DNA from: Linepithema humile
Lineage: Eukaryota; Arthropoda; Insecta; Hymenoptera; Formicidae
Assembly: GCF_040581485.1 (NCBI RefSeq)
Contig: NC_090131.1
Coordinates: forward strand, 20,658,532 to 20,722,531
Direction: 5' to 3'
Length of the DNA: 64,000 bases
In this document: positions 37,549 through 49,527 of the stretch, one piece after another
Position numbering within the stretch: the first letter of the stretch is position 1
How the letters are laid out: each line of letters starts with the position of its first letter
The notes under the pieces: generated by a model
The model's input: the letters and a program-made list of their open reading frames with translations, nothing else
Told to the model about the DNA's origin: nothing
Database searches by the model: none
Translations under genes and position numbers: made by a program

Positions 37549-39728
37549 GATGTCGGTCTATGGAATACTTTAACTAAGGATGATATTTCATTTTAGGTTC
37601 AAAAAGGACCTGCTGATTGCCAAAACTGGCAGGATTCATTTGAAAAATCCAAACAGATATATAAAAATCAAGCAAGATATTGCTCTCGAGGGCTTTTCTA
37701 TTCCACAAAAATTAATGGCGAAAAATATAGTCGAGAATGGTTAGTGTATTCTCCATCAACTGGATGTGTTTATTGTTTTGTATGCAAGCTTTTTTCAAAT
37801 TCAAACTGCACCTTAGCCAATAATGGCTTTAATGATTGGCGGAACTCCATTGTAATTAAACAACATGAGAATTTAAATTGTCATAGAGCAGCTTTACTCA
37901 CATATTTAACAAGGAAAGGTGAATCTACTTTAAATACAAAATTAGAAAAACAAATTATAAAAGAACAAAAATATTGGAGGCAAGTACTTCAACGTATTGT
38001 TGCAGTCGTATCTACGTTGGCAGAACGAGGATTGCCATTTCGGGGCACTGAAGAAAAATTTGATTCACCTCAAAATGGAAATTTTCTTGGATTATTAGAA
38101 TTAATTGCTCAATTTGATCCATTTCTCGCTGATCATATAAGCCGTTATGGGAATTCTGGAAAACCATCATATTTATCTAAAACAATATGTAATGAAATTA
38201 TTGATTTAATGGCTGAAAAAGTAAGAAACTCTATTTTTGAAGATTTAAGAAAAGCAGGATATTTTAGTTTATCTGTTGATTCCACACCTGATTACTCACA
38301 TATTGATCAATTAACTGTTATTGTAAGATATGTATTTCCTCATGATGGTTATCCCGTCGAACGATTTTTAACATTTATATCAATAGAAAACAATTCTGGA
38401 GAAAATTTGGCCAATTTGATATTTAATTATATTATAAATGAGTGTAAAATTGATTTTAACAAATGTAGAAGACAATCCTATGATAACGCAGCCAATATGT
38501 CAGGAAGATATAAGGGTATGCAACAAAAAATTTTAGAAAAATATAAATATGCTGTATATATTCCTTGTGCTGGACATTCGTTAAATTTAGTTGGACGCGC
38601 TGCAGTTAATTGTTGTATAGATGCAGTAAACTTTTTTGCGATTTTGCAACAAATATACATATTTTTTTCTGCTTCGACAAAACGATGGTCTATTTTAAAA
38701 TCGAGTTTGGGATCCAATTCTGAAATTCCAAAATGTCTTTCTGATACAAGATGGGAAGCAAATGTTGAGGCTACAAGAGCAGTTTTAAAAAATTACGATT
38801 TAATTATTGATGCTTTGAAAACATTTCAAGATAATGAATATGAAAATGGCGAAACTAAAAGAGAAGCATCTATTATTCACGAGAAAATAAAAGAACTTGA
38901 ATTTATGTTTATGCTTATATTATATAATAATATATTAGAAGAGTTTCAAAAAACCAGCAAAATATTACAAGATCCTCAAACATCATTAAATATATGTTCA
39001 AAAATGTATGCATATTTATCAGAGTTTATAAAAAAAAGCAGAAATGATTTCGATAAATTTGAACAAAATGCGAAAGAAAATTAAAAGACGACATAGATTA
39101 TAAGAACGTAAAGAAAAGAAGAAGATTTAGAAAAGTACAAATTAATGATGGAAGTGCACTCGATATTGATGATCTTTCTCCTAGAGATCGATTCCGAATA
39201 AAATCTTTTATCCCTATTATGGACGCTTTAGAAACCAATATACAGAAAAGAGCTGAAGTGTATGAAAATATTTCAAACAAATTTTCATTTCTTCTAAATT
39301 TTGATCTAAAAGACAACAAATTGACAGAAAATGTAAAAGTATTAGTAAATAATTACCCTGATGATATAGATGAAAATTTATGCGAAGAGATAAAACATTT
39401 TCACTTATATATAAAAAAAAAATTATTTTGAAATAAAAGACTATACTTTTCAAAGCTTATATAATATAATAATAAAAGATAATGTGCAGTCAGTTTTTCC
39501 AAATGTCGAAACTATATTTCGAATTTTTCTAACTTTAATGATAAGTAATTGCTCTGGAGAAAGAGCAGGCTGAAAAGAGTAAAAAATGAATGTCGTGCAA
39601 GCATGCTGCAAAGAAAACTATGTTCTTTGAGTATTTTATATATAGAGAGTGATAAACTGAGAACTTTGTCATTTGAAGATATTGTAACAGACTTCGCAAT
39701 AAGAAAAGCACGAAAACGAATGTTTTAA
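37549..39728 (+). pseudogene. hAT transposase-like protein (zinc finger, DUF4371 and dimerisation regions), interrupted
   Basis: In order: a DVGLW motif at about 37549; an in-frame TAG at 37594-37596; a TTF-type zinc finger region (GCVYCFVCKLF near 37765; H and C residues of HENLNCH near 37864); the DUF4371 core (SVDSTPDYSHIDQLTV near 38274; YDNAANMSGRYKGMQ near 38479; CAGHSLNLVG near 38568); then, after a frame change near 39084, the C-terminal dimerisation region ending SNCSGERAG near 39550 and LSFEDIVTDFAIRKARKR near 39670. One stop, frame changes and a further stop in the dimerisation block show it is inactive. Confidence 0.85.
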
Positions 39729-39977
39729 ATAAAATTGGATCCCGATATTGTATACTATTCGTTTGTAATGTGAGTTGCAATAAATGCGGACATATATATT
39801 TGTATATACATAGGTATGTATATTGTTGTATATTATGTTTTGTTATTTCTATAAGTCCGCTGCAATAGGTTTTTTTTTTTTTTTTTTCAAACTATCGCAA
39901 AAATTAAATTTTCAAGAAATATGGGGGCCTCTTTAAAATCATAGCTTAGGGGCCACAAAATCGTAATTCCGACCCTG

Positions 39978-39985
39978 CACCTCTA
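39978..39985. repeat. Right 8-bp target-site duplication of the hAT element
   Basis: CACCTCTA, identical to 35443-35450. Confidence 0.92.
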
Positions 39986-40161
39986 TTGAAAGTGCAAACT
40001 ATTTTACATTATTCAAAGACGATTATTCAGGATATCGTATTGTATCGTTTCTAAAACACAAATCTGATTTATTGGAAGTATTCAAAGAATTCACAAGATT
40101 AGTGAAAAATAAGAAGGGTTATTCTGTTAAAATTCTTCACACAGACAATGAAACAAAGTAA
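39986..40161 (+). mobile_element. Copia integrase core fragment, 3' of the hAT insertion
   Basis: The reading frame interrupted at 35450 resumes here in phase once one duplicated octamer is discounted. It contains FKDDYSGYRIVSF with a conserved Asp, then ILHTDNET with the second catalytic Asp, and stops at 40159-40161. The remainder of integrase, the reverse transcriptase and the 3' LTR are missing. Confidence 0.85.
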
Positions 40162-40326
40162 TATAAAAGTTATTTTAAAAAAACGCTTCTCAAATTTTAA
40201 CTTTGAAAACAAATATCTCAGTGAAGATGCGTTGTAGAAAAAAATTTTATAGCAACTTATGAGGTTATTTTTATCTGTTCTACATGCCCACGAGAGATTG
40301 CCCACCTTTACCGAAACACCTTGTAT
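40162..40326. mobile_element. One end of a further transposon, possibly truncating Copia
   Basis: The reverse complement of 40297-40322 begins CAAGGTGTTTCGGTAAAGG, the style of terminus seen in many MITEs whose ends start CAGGGTGT. No matching opposite end was found nearby. It lies at the breakpoint where Copia similarity ends. Confidence 0.35.
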
Positions 40327-43300
40327 ATTGCCCTCTTCATTTTTCACCAAAACAATACACAAAATAACATAAAATAGAAATAATATTAAATAAAAGGAAG
40401 ATGTACCTTCATCATTTCTTTGAACTTAATATTCCAATTATAAAAATTAATATAATAATTTATTTGTTATCAAGATGTCAATAAAGGTGTTTAAACATTA
40501 AAAAAATTTATGGAAAATTTAAAAGATTTTACTTGGAAAGAGCAAAGTATCTCATAAAACGGTAGAAAACTTTACTATCTCGATCGTGAAAGTTATTATC
40601 TATACATTTAAACATCTAAACGCCTGTACTTTTAATATAATACTATATTTGCGCAAAAAATTTCTTTCATTTTTCGAAAGAAAATCTTGCTGTTTGCTCA
40701 CCCGAAGTTTTGTCATTATCTTTGTCACCGACAAACTGCAAACTCACTGTCAAAGCAGAAGTTTCAAAATTTATCGATGTAAAGAAATAAAAAGAATACA
40801 AAATTTGTATAAAATTATTTAATCTTGCCTATCCAAAAATCCTACCTAATAAAACAATTCTATCTAATAGAAAATTCTACCTATAATAAAAGATGTAGAT
40901 ATCTGAAAACTCGTGTAAATCAAATAAACCGAGTAACGCGGATAGAGATAATGATTTAACGATTAACGATTTAATTCATAAGTATCGATTTAATATCACG
41001 TTATACGCATTTTCGTGTACGCAAATGACATCTCTCACTTGAGAGAATTCCGAGGATAACGACCTCGGCGTTTTTCGAGTGATGCTTAGCGCAGAGCTCA
41101 GCTCAGTTACCGCTATTTGCATCGAAAATCCGAGAGCAATTGTCTCGATGTTTCTCGCAGGACGCTAGCGCAGAGCTCGGCTCAGTTTCCGCTAGTTGCG
41201 TCCGAAATTTGTATTGATAGTCGACCATTGTTCAATGTTCGATCATATCAATGTTTCGAGATCCGTGCTCGACCATCATCAATGGGACCACGAATTTCGA
41301 AAGTCCATGCTCAACCATGGGATCAACACTGGAACTACCGACGATTAACATATACCAACTTCTATTTCTTTTTTCTTTTTTTATAAAAAGTGATAAAGAG
41401 AAAAAGTACATTAATTAATTAAATTATTTAACACAATGCAACACAAGTCACAGAAAAAAATCTCAAAAAATACAATATAAATTTAAATAATTATTCTAAA
41501 ATGAATAAACCGGTCATTTTGACCGCTTTGATAGTTCTAGTGTTCTAGTGTTAAGCCATAGGACCACGGATGCATGGGTAAGCTAGGAAAGATTGCGAAG
41601 AAATTGACGTATAGCAAGAATAAATATATATTTTAAAATTGTAAATAAATTGTTAATAAAAAATGCACTCTTTCTTTATTAGATCAATTATTTCAAATAT
41701 ACCATAATTCATTAATATATTTACGTTTGTGTAAAAGAATTTTCTTTTTTATTTTTAATTTAAATTTATGATACATTTGTGGTACATATGTATTTAAAAA
41801 TTTTCTTACTTTTGCTTTTTAACGCCAATTTATAATATTTAATCCTGGAAAGATATAAAAAAATAAACCACTTACCGTAGGGAAGGAAGAAATGAAAGTA
41901 CACATTTACACACAGAAAAGGAATTTTGCTATCGCAATAAAATAATTGTTGCTATTGCATGTTAAATATGTTAGCGATAAAATTTCGCTATTGTAACTAC
42001 TTTTACAGATTATCCAATATGCAACAAATCTGGTTTGTTCAAAAAATCGACAAATTTTGAGATGAGAAAACAAGTTAAAATTCGCTGTTACAACAAAATA
42101 ATTAATTTTTAATAAATTTATTTTACTATTGCAATGAATTGTCGCCATTAATACAAACTTTGATAATAAGATAAAAATAAATTTCTTATTATATATTAGC
42201 AATATAATTTGTGCAGATTTAAAAACTAATTTCGATAAATAAAATTATTATCTATAACAAATCTCTTTGCTGTTCAAATAATAATCAACTGTAAGAAATT
42301 TTGCTACGATAGCTTATATAAAATTTACTGCGGCAGCAAATACTTTTTTTCTATGTATTAACAAGTTTTATCTTTTATTTTATGTATAATCTTTTTTTTT
42401 AAATATTTTTTTTCTTCTATTTTTTCTTATATAAAAAAAATATAAATAAATATATAAACATATATAAATATATAAACACAAGTACATTATTCAGAATAAA
42501 AATATATTAGGTTATTTAAAAAATTTGTAATAATTTTTATAATAAAATTGAAAACTATTTTTATATGTTTAGAGTCATCTTTGTTCAGTAATATATGCAC
42601 CATTGTTTTCGACAACTTTTGGCCATCTTTAACAACTTGTGCATACATTATTAAATAAAGATATATAAACATATAAAAATTGTTTTCAATTCTGTCATCA
42701 AAAAATTCTACAAACTTTCTGAATAATTCAATATATTTTGTTCTGATCTGTCAATCATGAAATACATTTAGGAAATATTCCAGGATTAAATATTCATCAA
42801 CGCATCTAAGTCCTAGCCTATCCATTTTAAGATAATGAATCGAAGAAATAGTGTACCTTTTATAATTTTATTTAAAGTATTCTGGTGTATGATTATATTT
42901 TTAATATTATATGATTAATATTTAATATATATGCATTCAAAGGGCTATTAGGCTGATGAAAGTTGTTTCAACTTCGGGCTCAATCAAAATCAAAATTAGA
43001 AACACTTTGCTTTTTTTTAATGTACAACGCATTTTGCAGGTTACATATTTTTTAATAATTTTTATAATTATAATCTAGTATAATATGTATTTTTTCTAGA
43101 TATATATAATAATATTGGTAACACATAATTAAATTTAATATAAATTAACTAGAAAAATAAATACTTCGTTCTTTTAAAAACAAATGCACGTACAACTCAA
43201 AATACTTTTAAAAAATACGAGAGAATAAAACTTTGATATAACTACTATAAGGCAATAAAAATTATACGACCTGCAAAGTGTCTCGCGTCTATATATTTTC

Positions 43301-43355
43301 ACACTATTATTCGATCCATTATCTTAATAATAAAAGACAAATTAAACTAACTCAC

Positions 43356-43406
43356 CGATCGATGCGCAGCAGCGGAGTTGTCGTTCTGTTGATCTGCATA
43401 GTTGAT
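43356..43406 (-). other. Cassette exon B, copy M (51 nt)
   Basis: Same length and splice edges as 21913-21963. The acceptor intron end is TTTTACAG and the donor GTGAGTTAG. Confidence 0.6.
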
Positions 43407-43680
43407 CTGTAAAACACGAAATAAATCAAAATTATAGCAGCGTTCACAATATGAAATATTTGTGAAATCATAAAAAATATTGAGTACATTGAACTTTTAA
43501 TTCGTTTTCTAAGCAAATATGTAATAAAAAAATTATTAAAAAAGTTTAATTATTTAAATAAAAAGTAAAAAAATATACAAATAAATTTTAATAATGATAA
43601 ATATTAACTAATGTAAATATTTTGTCTTTCAAATATTTTAATGTACAATATTTTCAACAAATAAATGAATTATTGCTTAC

Positions 43681-44357
43681 CGTAAAGTTGCTCCGCCGGC
43701 GCCCGATGCTCCTCCTGAGCCTCCTCCTCCTCTCAGTGGTCCTTCGAAGCACTTACACTGAATCACACGCGTTCGCGGCGCATGCATTGCTCGCATGCGT
43801 ACCTGAATACGAAAATCGCGCGATACTTAAAACGACACTCCCGACATCGCAGGCGAATCGAACCGAACTGTCTAAGCTGCGACGTTACGCGCGAATTTCG
43901 TCCGCGTTTCAGACGACCACATTTATCAATTGGGGCACGATTCTCTCAAAACAGAGGGCAAAGGTAAGCTCGAAGAAGATGAGGTGCGATTAGTCATGCA
44001 ATCAACCGACTAGATACAAGACATCTGAAAAGCAATCGGTAGCGTTTGACTAACTCCGGTAGCCGTCCTCGACTACCTTTGACAGTCCGGCTATCTGTAC
44101 AACTAGCGCGCTGCACGTAGAACCGAAGATTGCCCTGCCGTAGTGGAGATTTTATGATTGAAAGCGACCTTTCCCCCCCTGAGCCAAGCCTAAAGTAAAA
44201 AAAAATCGTGTCCCAATATTTGTCATACAGCAAAAATGCGTTCATCTATAGATTCGCTATAACTCTCGGCATTAACGGCACTCCCGACGCGCATTTTGTT
44301 ATACTATACGACGGAACGAATATATTTTGTAGCACCGATTACGCGCACAAAGTTGAT
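43681..44357 (-). other. Cassette exon A, copy M (677 nt)
   Basis: Starts with ATCAACTTTGTGCGCG after TTTTACAG and ends GCAACTTTACG before GTAAGCAAT. It holds GTCGGGAGTG twice (44279-44288 and 43836-43845, minus sense). The local open frame (43994-44245) is 83 codons here against 77 in L. Confidence 0.6.
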
Positions 44358-44395
44358 CTGTAAAATAAAAAAATAAATGCAGATTAGTGTTTGAA

Positions 44396-44660
44396 ACATT
44401 TCATAATTATAAAATAATTACTGCGCAGTATTAAAAGTATTAAAAAATATTAAGTAAATACAATATTTCATAAGCTTATAAAACAATCTTCTTTGCTACT
44501 TTCTTTATTTTGTTATTTTATCATATCATAAAATGTTAACTACGAGATATAAAATTGACTGAAAATTTTAAAATACACACAGAGAGAAAAAAGAAAAAAC
44601 ATAGAAAATGCTTTTTATAAAATTTTAAGTTAAATTTCTTTATGGTGTTTTCACGTTTTA
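44396..44660. repeat. Left arm of an inverted repeat paired with about 46925-47290
   Basis: The sequence from TATTAAAAAATATTAAGTAA through ACACACAGAGAGAAAAAAGA returns as reverse complement at 46925-47290. The right arm contains a 100-base insertion near 47143-47246. Together they enclose a cassette exon pair at 46.0-46.3 kb. Confidence 0.85.
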
Positions 44661-44996
44661 ACGTTTATTCATAAATGTACAGAGACTGCCAGCCAAATAT
44701 TTATCAATAAATAATAAATGTATAAACGTTAATCTTACATAAATTAAATATTTATTGTTTAATCCAAACTTTTAATCTCAGAAATATATTAACTAGATTT
44801 GTTTAGATTTGTGCATTATGTAATAAGAAAAATTTTTCTGTAAAGTTTGTCTTAATACATAATGCATAAATCTAAACAAATCTAATTATATATTTCTGAG
44901 ATTAAAAGTTTGGATTGGACAATAAATATTTAATTTATGTAAGATTAACGTTTATTCATAAATGTAGGGACTGCCAGCCAAATATCTATCAATAAT
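44660..44996. mobile_element. Palindromic element between 50-bp direct repeats
   Basis: AACGTTTATTCATAAATGTA plus about 30 further bases occurs at 44660 and again at 44947. Between the two lies a near-perfect inverted repeat with arms 44725-44823 and 44852-44952, beginning and ending AACGTTAATCTTACATAAAT. The direct repeats overlap the palindrome's end, so they may be a segmental duplication rather than a target duplication. Confidence 0.75.
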
Positions 44997-46035
44997 ACAT
45001 GTATACAATTAATTATTCTTTTCCGTGGATACTGTGATTACAAATTGAATGAAATACAAAATTATTGCGGAGTTTCCTTGATATGAGTGCAAAAAGCGTA
45101 GCGACGAGACACGTTCAATTATTCTTTTCCAATCAATAATCTAACATATTTTGCAAACTATAAACTTTTGTATAGTGATAACTGCTATAAGTAGATAAGT
45201 TGATTTTTATACAATGAAATACTTTAAATCGAAGTCACAGCACAAAATAATGCAATGAATGAGTCGCTGTACAAGATTTTACGTGAATTGTTGAGAGACT
45301 TTTATCAGCGCGTCTCTAAAATTCCACGTTACTGATTACTACAATCGTATATAAAATTATCGAACTATTGATTTTTCATGCGCATATTTTCCCACAAATC
45401 GTTTTTTTAATTTTATTTTTACAAAATGCCGTAAATAAATCTCCGATGATCACATAAACTAAAAGTGTTCGTTGAATAAGAAATTTGCCTTGTATAGAAG
45501 GATACAAAACTAGCACAATCGTGAAAGTTCATACAAAAATTCAGCAAATAAAAAAATACAAAAATTTTAGAACAATAAATTACAAAATTACAATTCTAGC
45601 AATCTCGATTAATTATACTGAACGATATTCAGTCCAACATATTATAAAAACTATGTACGTACTTTGAGATAAAATGTAATTATAAAGAATTATAGCGTTC
45701 GTATCAATTTTAACTGCAATATAATTACAAAGAAATTTGCAAATTTTTTTTCTAACGTCTAACGCGATTAAAAATTCTTTGTGATCATTCGAGAACCAAG
45801 GATGTATAATATATATGATTGTTAACAACAAAAAAGAGCTATTAATAACATTCTTGTCAGTACGTCTTTTTTGTATTTACCAAGTAACACTCTGCCGATA
45901 CAAAATTACACATTAAACAGATGTTAATTGAACAAAATTTGATTATTATTACATAAAATAATTTTAGTTTAATTATAGGAAAACTTTCGATACTTTCACT
46001 TTGATTAAAACAAAGATAATTTGATCTTTACTCAC
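44997..46035. other. No gene seen; AT-rich spacer
   Basis: No open frame with coding character and no repeat shared with the L, M and R copies was noticed. Confidence 0.5.
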
Positions 46036-46089
46036 CGGTACATGATGCGCAGCAGCAGAGTTGTCGTTCTGTTGATCAGCATAGTTGAT
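46036..46089 (-). other. Cassette exon B, diverged copy (54 nt)
   Basis: Begins ATCAACTATGCTGATCAACA after TTTTATAG and ends GTACCG before GTGAGTAAAG. Three nt longer than the 51-nt copies, so the multiple of three is kept. The first frame (INYADQQNDNSAAAHHVP) remains open; in another frame TGA appears. Confidence 0.55.
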
Positions 46090-46181
46090 CTATAAAATAC
46101 GAAAATAAATCAAGATTATAGTTGCATTCAAAATAATGAGTATTTACAATATTTTCAACAAATGAATGATTTATTATTTAC

Positions 46182-46450
46182 CGTAAAGTTGCTCCGCCGG
46201 TGCCCGATGCTCCTCCTGAGCCTCCTCCTCCTCTCAGTGGTCTCTAAAGTATTCACACGCGATCGCGACGTTGATACAAAAATCGCACGGCACTTTAAAC
46301 GGCACTCCGCGTTTTATATTACTGGGAAATTACGGCGGAACGATATTATAATAATCATACGATATTTTAACCGACACTCCCGACGCGTATTTTGTTATAT
46401 TAGGACAAAAGTTAAACGTGAATATCGCTCATCGCACGGAATATGCGTTC
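46182..46450 (-). other. Cassette exon A, diverged copy
   Basis: The 3' end GCGGAGCAACTTTACG is followed by GTAAATAATA, and GTCGGGAGTG occurs at 46375-46384 (minus sense). The 5' edge is not resolved, and the long middle part seen in the other copies is missing. The purine-rich GAGGAGGAGGAGGCTCAGGA block is retained. Confidence 0.5.
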
Positions 46451-46670
46451 GACACGTTGCCGTGTACGCAACAGGTAACGATAGAAAAGGGGGAGGAAAA
46501 TGAAAAAACTGTGAGAAGTAATAGGAATTGGGGGTAGTTGGGAGAGATAACGCACCGATACGCGAACGGTTTGCCTCACTCAAGTGTCGCCGTGCGAATA
46601 GTAACAGTCCAGGAGCAAGGATTCATTTGTATAAGGTCGTGTCGATGGGTAATTTAGGAGTAGGGGAAAA

Positions 46671-46858
46671 GAATGTGCCGATAACGCGTGCGAGAGAGAA
46701 AGCGTGGTAGTGAGAGAGAGAGGACATAGAGCACGTTGGAATTTTGTTTACTCACAGCGCGGGGAAGTTTGGTGGGGTTGTTTACATACGCTCTGTAGTC
46801 TACGAGCTCTCTCTCTCACTACCACGCTTTCTCTCTCGCACGCGTTATCGGCACATTC
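46671..46858. repeat. Perfect 52-bp inverted repeat with 84-bp spacer
   Basis: Arms 46671-46722 and 46807-46858 are exact reverse complements, starting GAATGTGCCGATAACGCGTG. The arms contain GA-rich runs. This is either a young palindromic insertion or an arm left by an inversion event. Confidence 0.9.
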
Positions 46859-47406
46859 TGAATATTTCATAAATAAATCCACAAACCCTTCTTTCTTAGA
46901 CTTGTAGAGTATACTTAGTATAGCTCTATTTAACGTATGAAAACACCATAAAGAAAAATTTAACTAAAAACTTTATATTTCACTTAAAACTTTATAAAAA
47001 GCATTTTCTATGTTTTCTCTTTTTTCTTTCTGTGTGTATTTTAAAATTTTCAGTCAATCTTATATCTTGTAGTTAACATTTTATGATATGATAAAATAAC
47101 GAAATAATGAAAGTAGCAAAAAAGATTGTTTTATAAGCTTATGTATATCTTCATTATACATATAATAAAGCGACAAATAATTGCATGAATTCTAAAGTGA
47201 AATATCAATTAATTTATCGTTGATTATCCATCTTAAAGCAACAGATCTATGAAATATTGTATTTACTTAATATTTTTTAATACTTTTAATTTTGAATTCT
47301 TTTTACTTCCTAAACATATCTACATTCATTAACATAATTTTCATAAATCCGTTACTTTAATATAACAATACTTTAATAAAACAAGAATAATTTGATTTTT
47401 ACTCAC

Positions 47407-47445
47407 CGGTACACGATGTACAGTGGAGTTGTAGTCTACGTTGAT
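47407..47445 (-). other. Cassette exon B, short diverged copy (39 nt)
   Basis: ATCAACGTAGACTACAACTC after TTTTATAG; ends GTACCG before GTGAGTAAA. It reads open in the first frame, and its length is a multiple of three. Paired with 47716-47904. Confidence 0.55.
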
Positions 47446-47715
47446 CTATAAAATACAAAATAATGTTTAAATTAAAGCAATAATTAAAAATTTTAAACAT
47501 GTAAAAAATATTTGCCATTTATAAATATTAAATAGTATAGATATTTTACTGAAAATTCTAATCCTTTTTAAATAGTCTAAAATATACATTTGGTACATAT
47601 TATATTATACATATAGTTAGTTATATTACATGTGAAAAAAGTACTGCATAATCATTAAGATAAGTATTCTTCAAATAGATAATAAATAAATAATAAATTA
47701 TATATTATACAATAC

Positions 47716-47904
47716 CTTTATAGTTGCTACGTCGTCGCATGATACCCCCTGGGCTTCCTCCTCCTCACTATCCATCGATGGCTGCTCTTTTATGCCACAC
47801 TCACTCGCGAAAACACGGTTAATTATGAACGCGCGACACTTTGTTATAACGACAAAGGAAAACTCGAAAAACACGATCGCGCATGAGGCTACTATTTGAC
47901 ACAT
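47716..47904 (-). other. Cassette exon with a 63-codon open frame before the donor
   Basis: An open frame from 47904 reaches the donor (AAAG before GTATTG) at 47716 without a stop. It includes MDSEEEEAQGVSCDDVATIK, whose DNA aligns with the GAGGAGGAGGAGGCTCAGGA block of exon A and with exon C of copy R. Joined to 47407-47445, phase is kept. Start and function are uncertain. Confidence 0.45.
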
Positions 47905-49490
47905 AGCAGAGCAATGGCATAGAAAAGAAATTGAAAACAGCGTAATTAATTTTTCGCTTAACCCGTCGCGACTATGCTATACCTAAACTACTTTCCATGT
48001 TTTTCGTGTGCGTGAATTAATATAAATCGGGATTTTACTGTAGAAAATAATTTTCTAATATGTATCGCGATCGCTATTTGAGAATTAATATGGTGAAAAG
48101 TACGATACGAAGAAACTTTTGCTGCTCTGGTAAGATAATAACACGCAAAAAACAAAATTCAAAAACAAAACCCTAACACTACATGTGAGTAATTTCGGCA
48201 CTAGCGTCGAAGATTATTTTTCGTGATCTAAGACGCGTGCGCGCGCTGTTGTCTTGCGTACTTATTGTCCTTGCGTGTAATAATTTGCTCACATTCGCAC
48301 GACGGCATTCGCGCGAAGCACACGGCAGCGGAAATAACTCTGTATCGTTCTCCTTATCATATTGTTTTTCAAATCGTAATTGCAATTGATATTAAAAGAT
48401 TATTTTCTACAAACAAAAGTTGCCGATTCATACTATTTCTCATCTTCGGAAATCACGGAAATTTTGTAAAAATAATTTAGGTATATCAGCCAAGACGAAT
48501 GGTAGCAAAATTGACTGCGCAACTTTTGATATCTTTCTATCGTTGTTGCCTGCTGTGAGAATGAAACGGATCATAGTTTCATGCGATCGCGCTTTTCTTT
48601 GTCATATCATAATAAAGGAAAATTCGAAAAATACGCGATTGTATGAAACTATGATTTATTTGATTCTCACAACAGGCAACGACAGCAAAGAGAAATCGAA
48701 AATTGCGCAGTCGATTTTGCTTACTACTCGTCGCAGCTATGCTATGCCTAAACCACTTTCGCAAGTTTTTCGCGCTTCCCGTACATGAGATGTAATATAA
48801 ATCGACAATTATTTGTAGGAAATAATCTAATATCTGTTGTGATTGTGAGGAATAATACGGCAAGGAGAATATTAAAGAAAAGTTTTTGCTTGCTCTGTGA
48901 CGTATTCGAATAAGAATGTGAATAAGGTGATAGCGCGCAAGACAACATACGCCGTGCCGTAGATCACGAAAAACAAAAACGATCCCCGACATCGCGAGCT
49001 AGCATCAAAATGCTTTAGCGCGTGTCGTCAAGGAGAGTTTTGTTTCTTGCGATTTACATCGCGGCGTACTCTTAACGCGTTATAACCTTATTATCATTTG
49101 CCCAAGGACACTGAACCAGAGCAGACGGCAATGAGTCTTTTTGTATCGCTCTCCTTACCGTATTACTTTTCAAATGAAGACACATATTAAAGATTATTCC
49201 TTACAACTAATTACTAATTTGTATTAATTCTCATGTGCGAAAAGCACGAAAAGTAGTTTACATGTAACATAGTCGCGACGGATAAAGCGAAAAGTTAATT
49301 ACGCAATTTTCAATTTCTCTTCTCTGCTGTTGCTTCTGCTATATATCGAATTGTAGCCTAGCACGATCGCGTTGTTCGAGTTTACCTTTGTCATCATGAC
49401 AAAGATCGCGCGTTTGTAATTAACCGTGTTTTCGCGAATGAGTGCTCCAAAAAGGAGCAGCCATCGATGGACAATTGAGAGGAGGAGGAG
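47750..49490. repeat. Nested palindrome, four alternating copies of an about 300-bp unit
   Basis: Units near 47800-48130, 48340-48605 (inverted), 48600-48910 and 49130-49440 (inverted) share landmarks such as TATGCTATGCCTAAACCACT, GAAAATTCGAAAAATACGCG and their complements. The whole interval also reads as one large diverged palindrome centred near 48.62 kb, with the CCATCGATGG exon block at both ends. Divergence between units is much larger than between L, M and R, so it is older. Confidence 0.8.
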
Positions 49491-49527
49491 GACTAGGAGG
49501 CATCAGGCGACGGCAAAACAACTTGTG
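49438..49527 (+). other. Cassette exon C, copy R: Arg-rich short open frame
   Basis: ATG at 49438 opens 30 codons (MSAPKRSSHRWTIERRRRTR at the start) up to the donor GTAAGTAA at 49528. Joined to exon A1 at 49893, the frame continues 17 codons to TAG, a 47-residue product. No homology recognised. This is the exon that the R1-like element has broken in copy L. Confidence 0.4.

Larger units (their letters stand above)
35451..39977 (+). mobile_element. hAT-superfamily DNA transposon of the ZMYM1-like type
   Basis: Termini CAGTGCCGGATCTAC (left) and CAGGGTCGGAATTAC (right, reverse complement) agree at 11 of 15 positions, and an 8-bp duplication flanks the 4527-bp element. It encodes a transposase-derived protein of the group annotated in animals as zinc finger MYM-type protein 1-like, with a DUF4371 core and hAT C-terminal dimerisation region. 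It sits inside the Copia integrase region, so it is younger than that element. A 460-bp MITE has inserted in its left part. Confidence 0.92.
40590..44395. repeat. Repeat copy M of the triplicated segment
   Basis: Same orientation as copy L. The first 700 bp are more diverged; from about 41290 identity is very high. It holds two 71-bp units, the CACTAGAACTA element and cassette exons A and B. It has about 100 extra bases near 43025-43125 compared with L. Confidence 0.9.
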
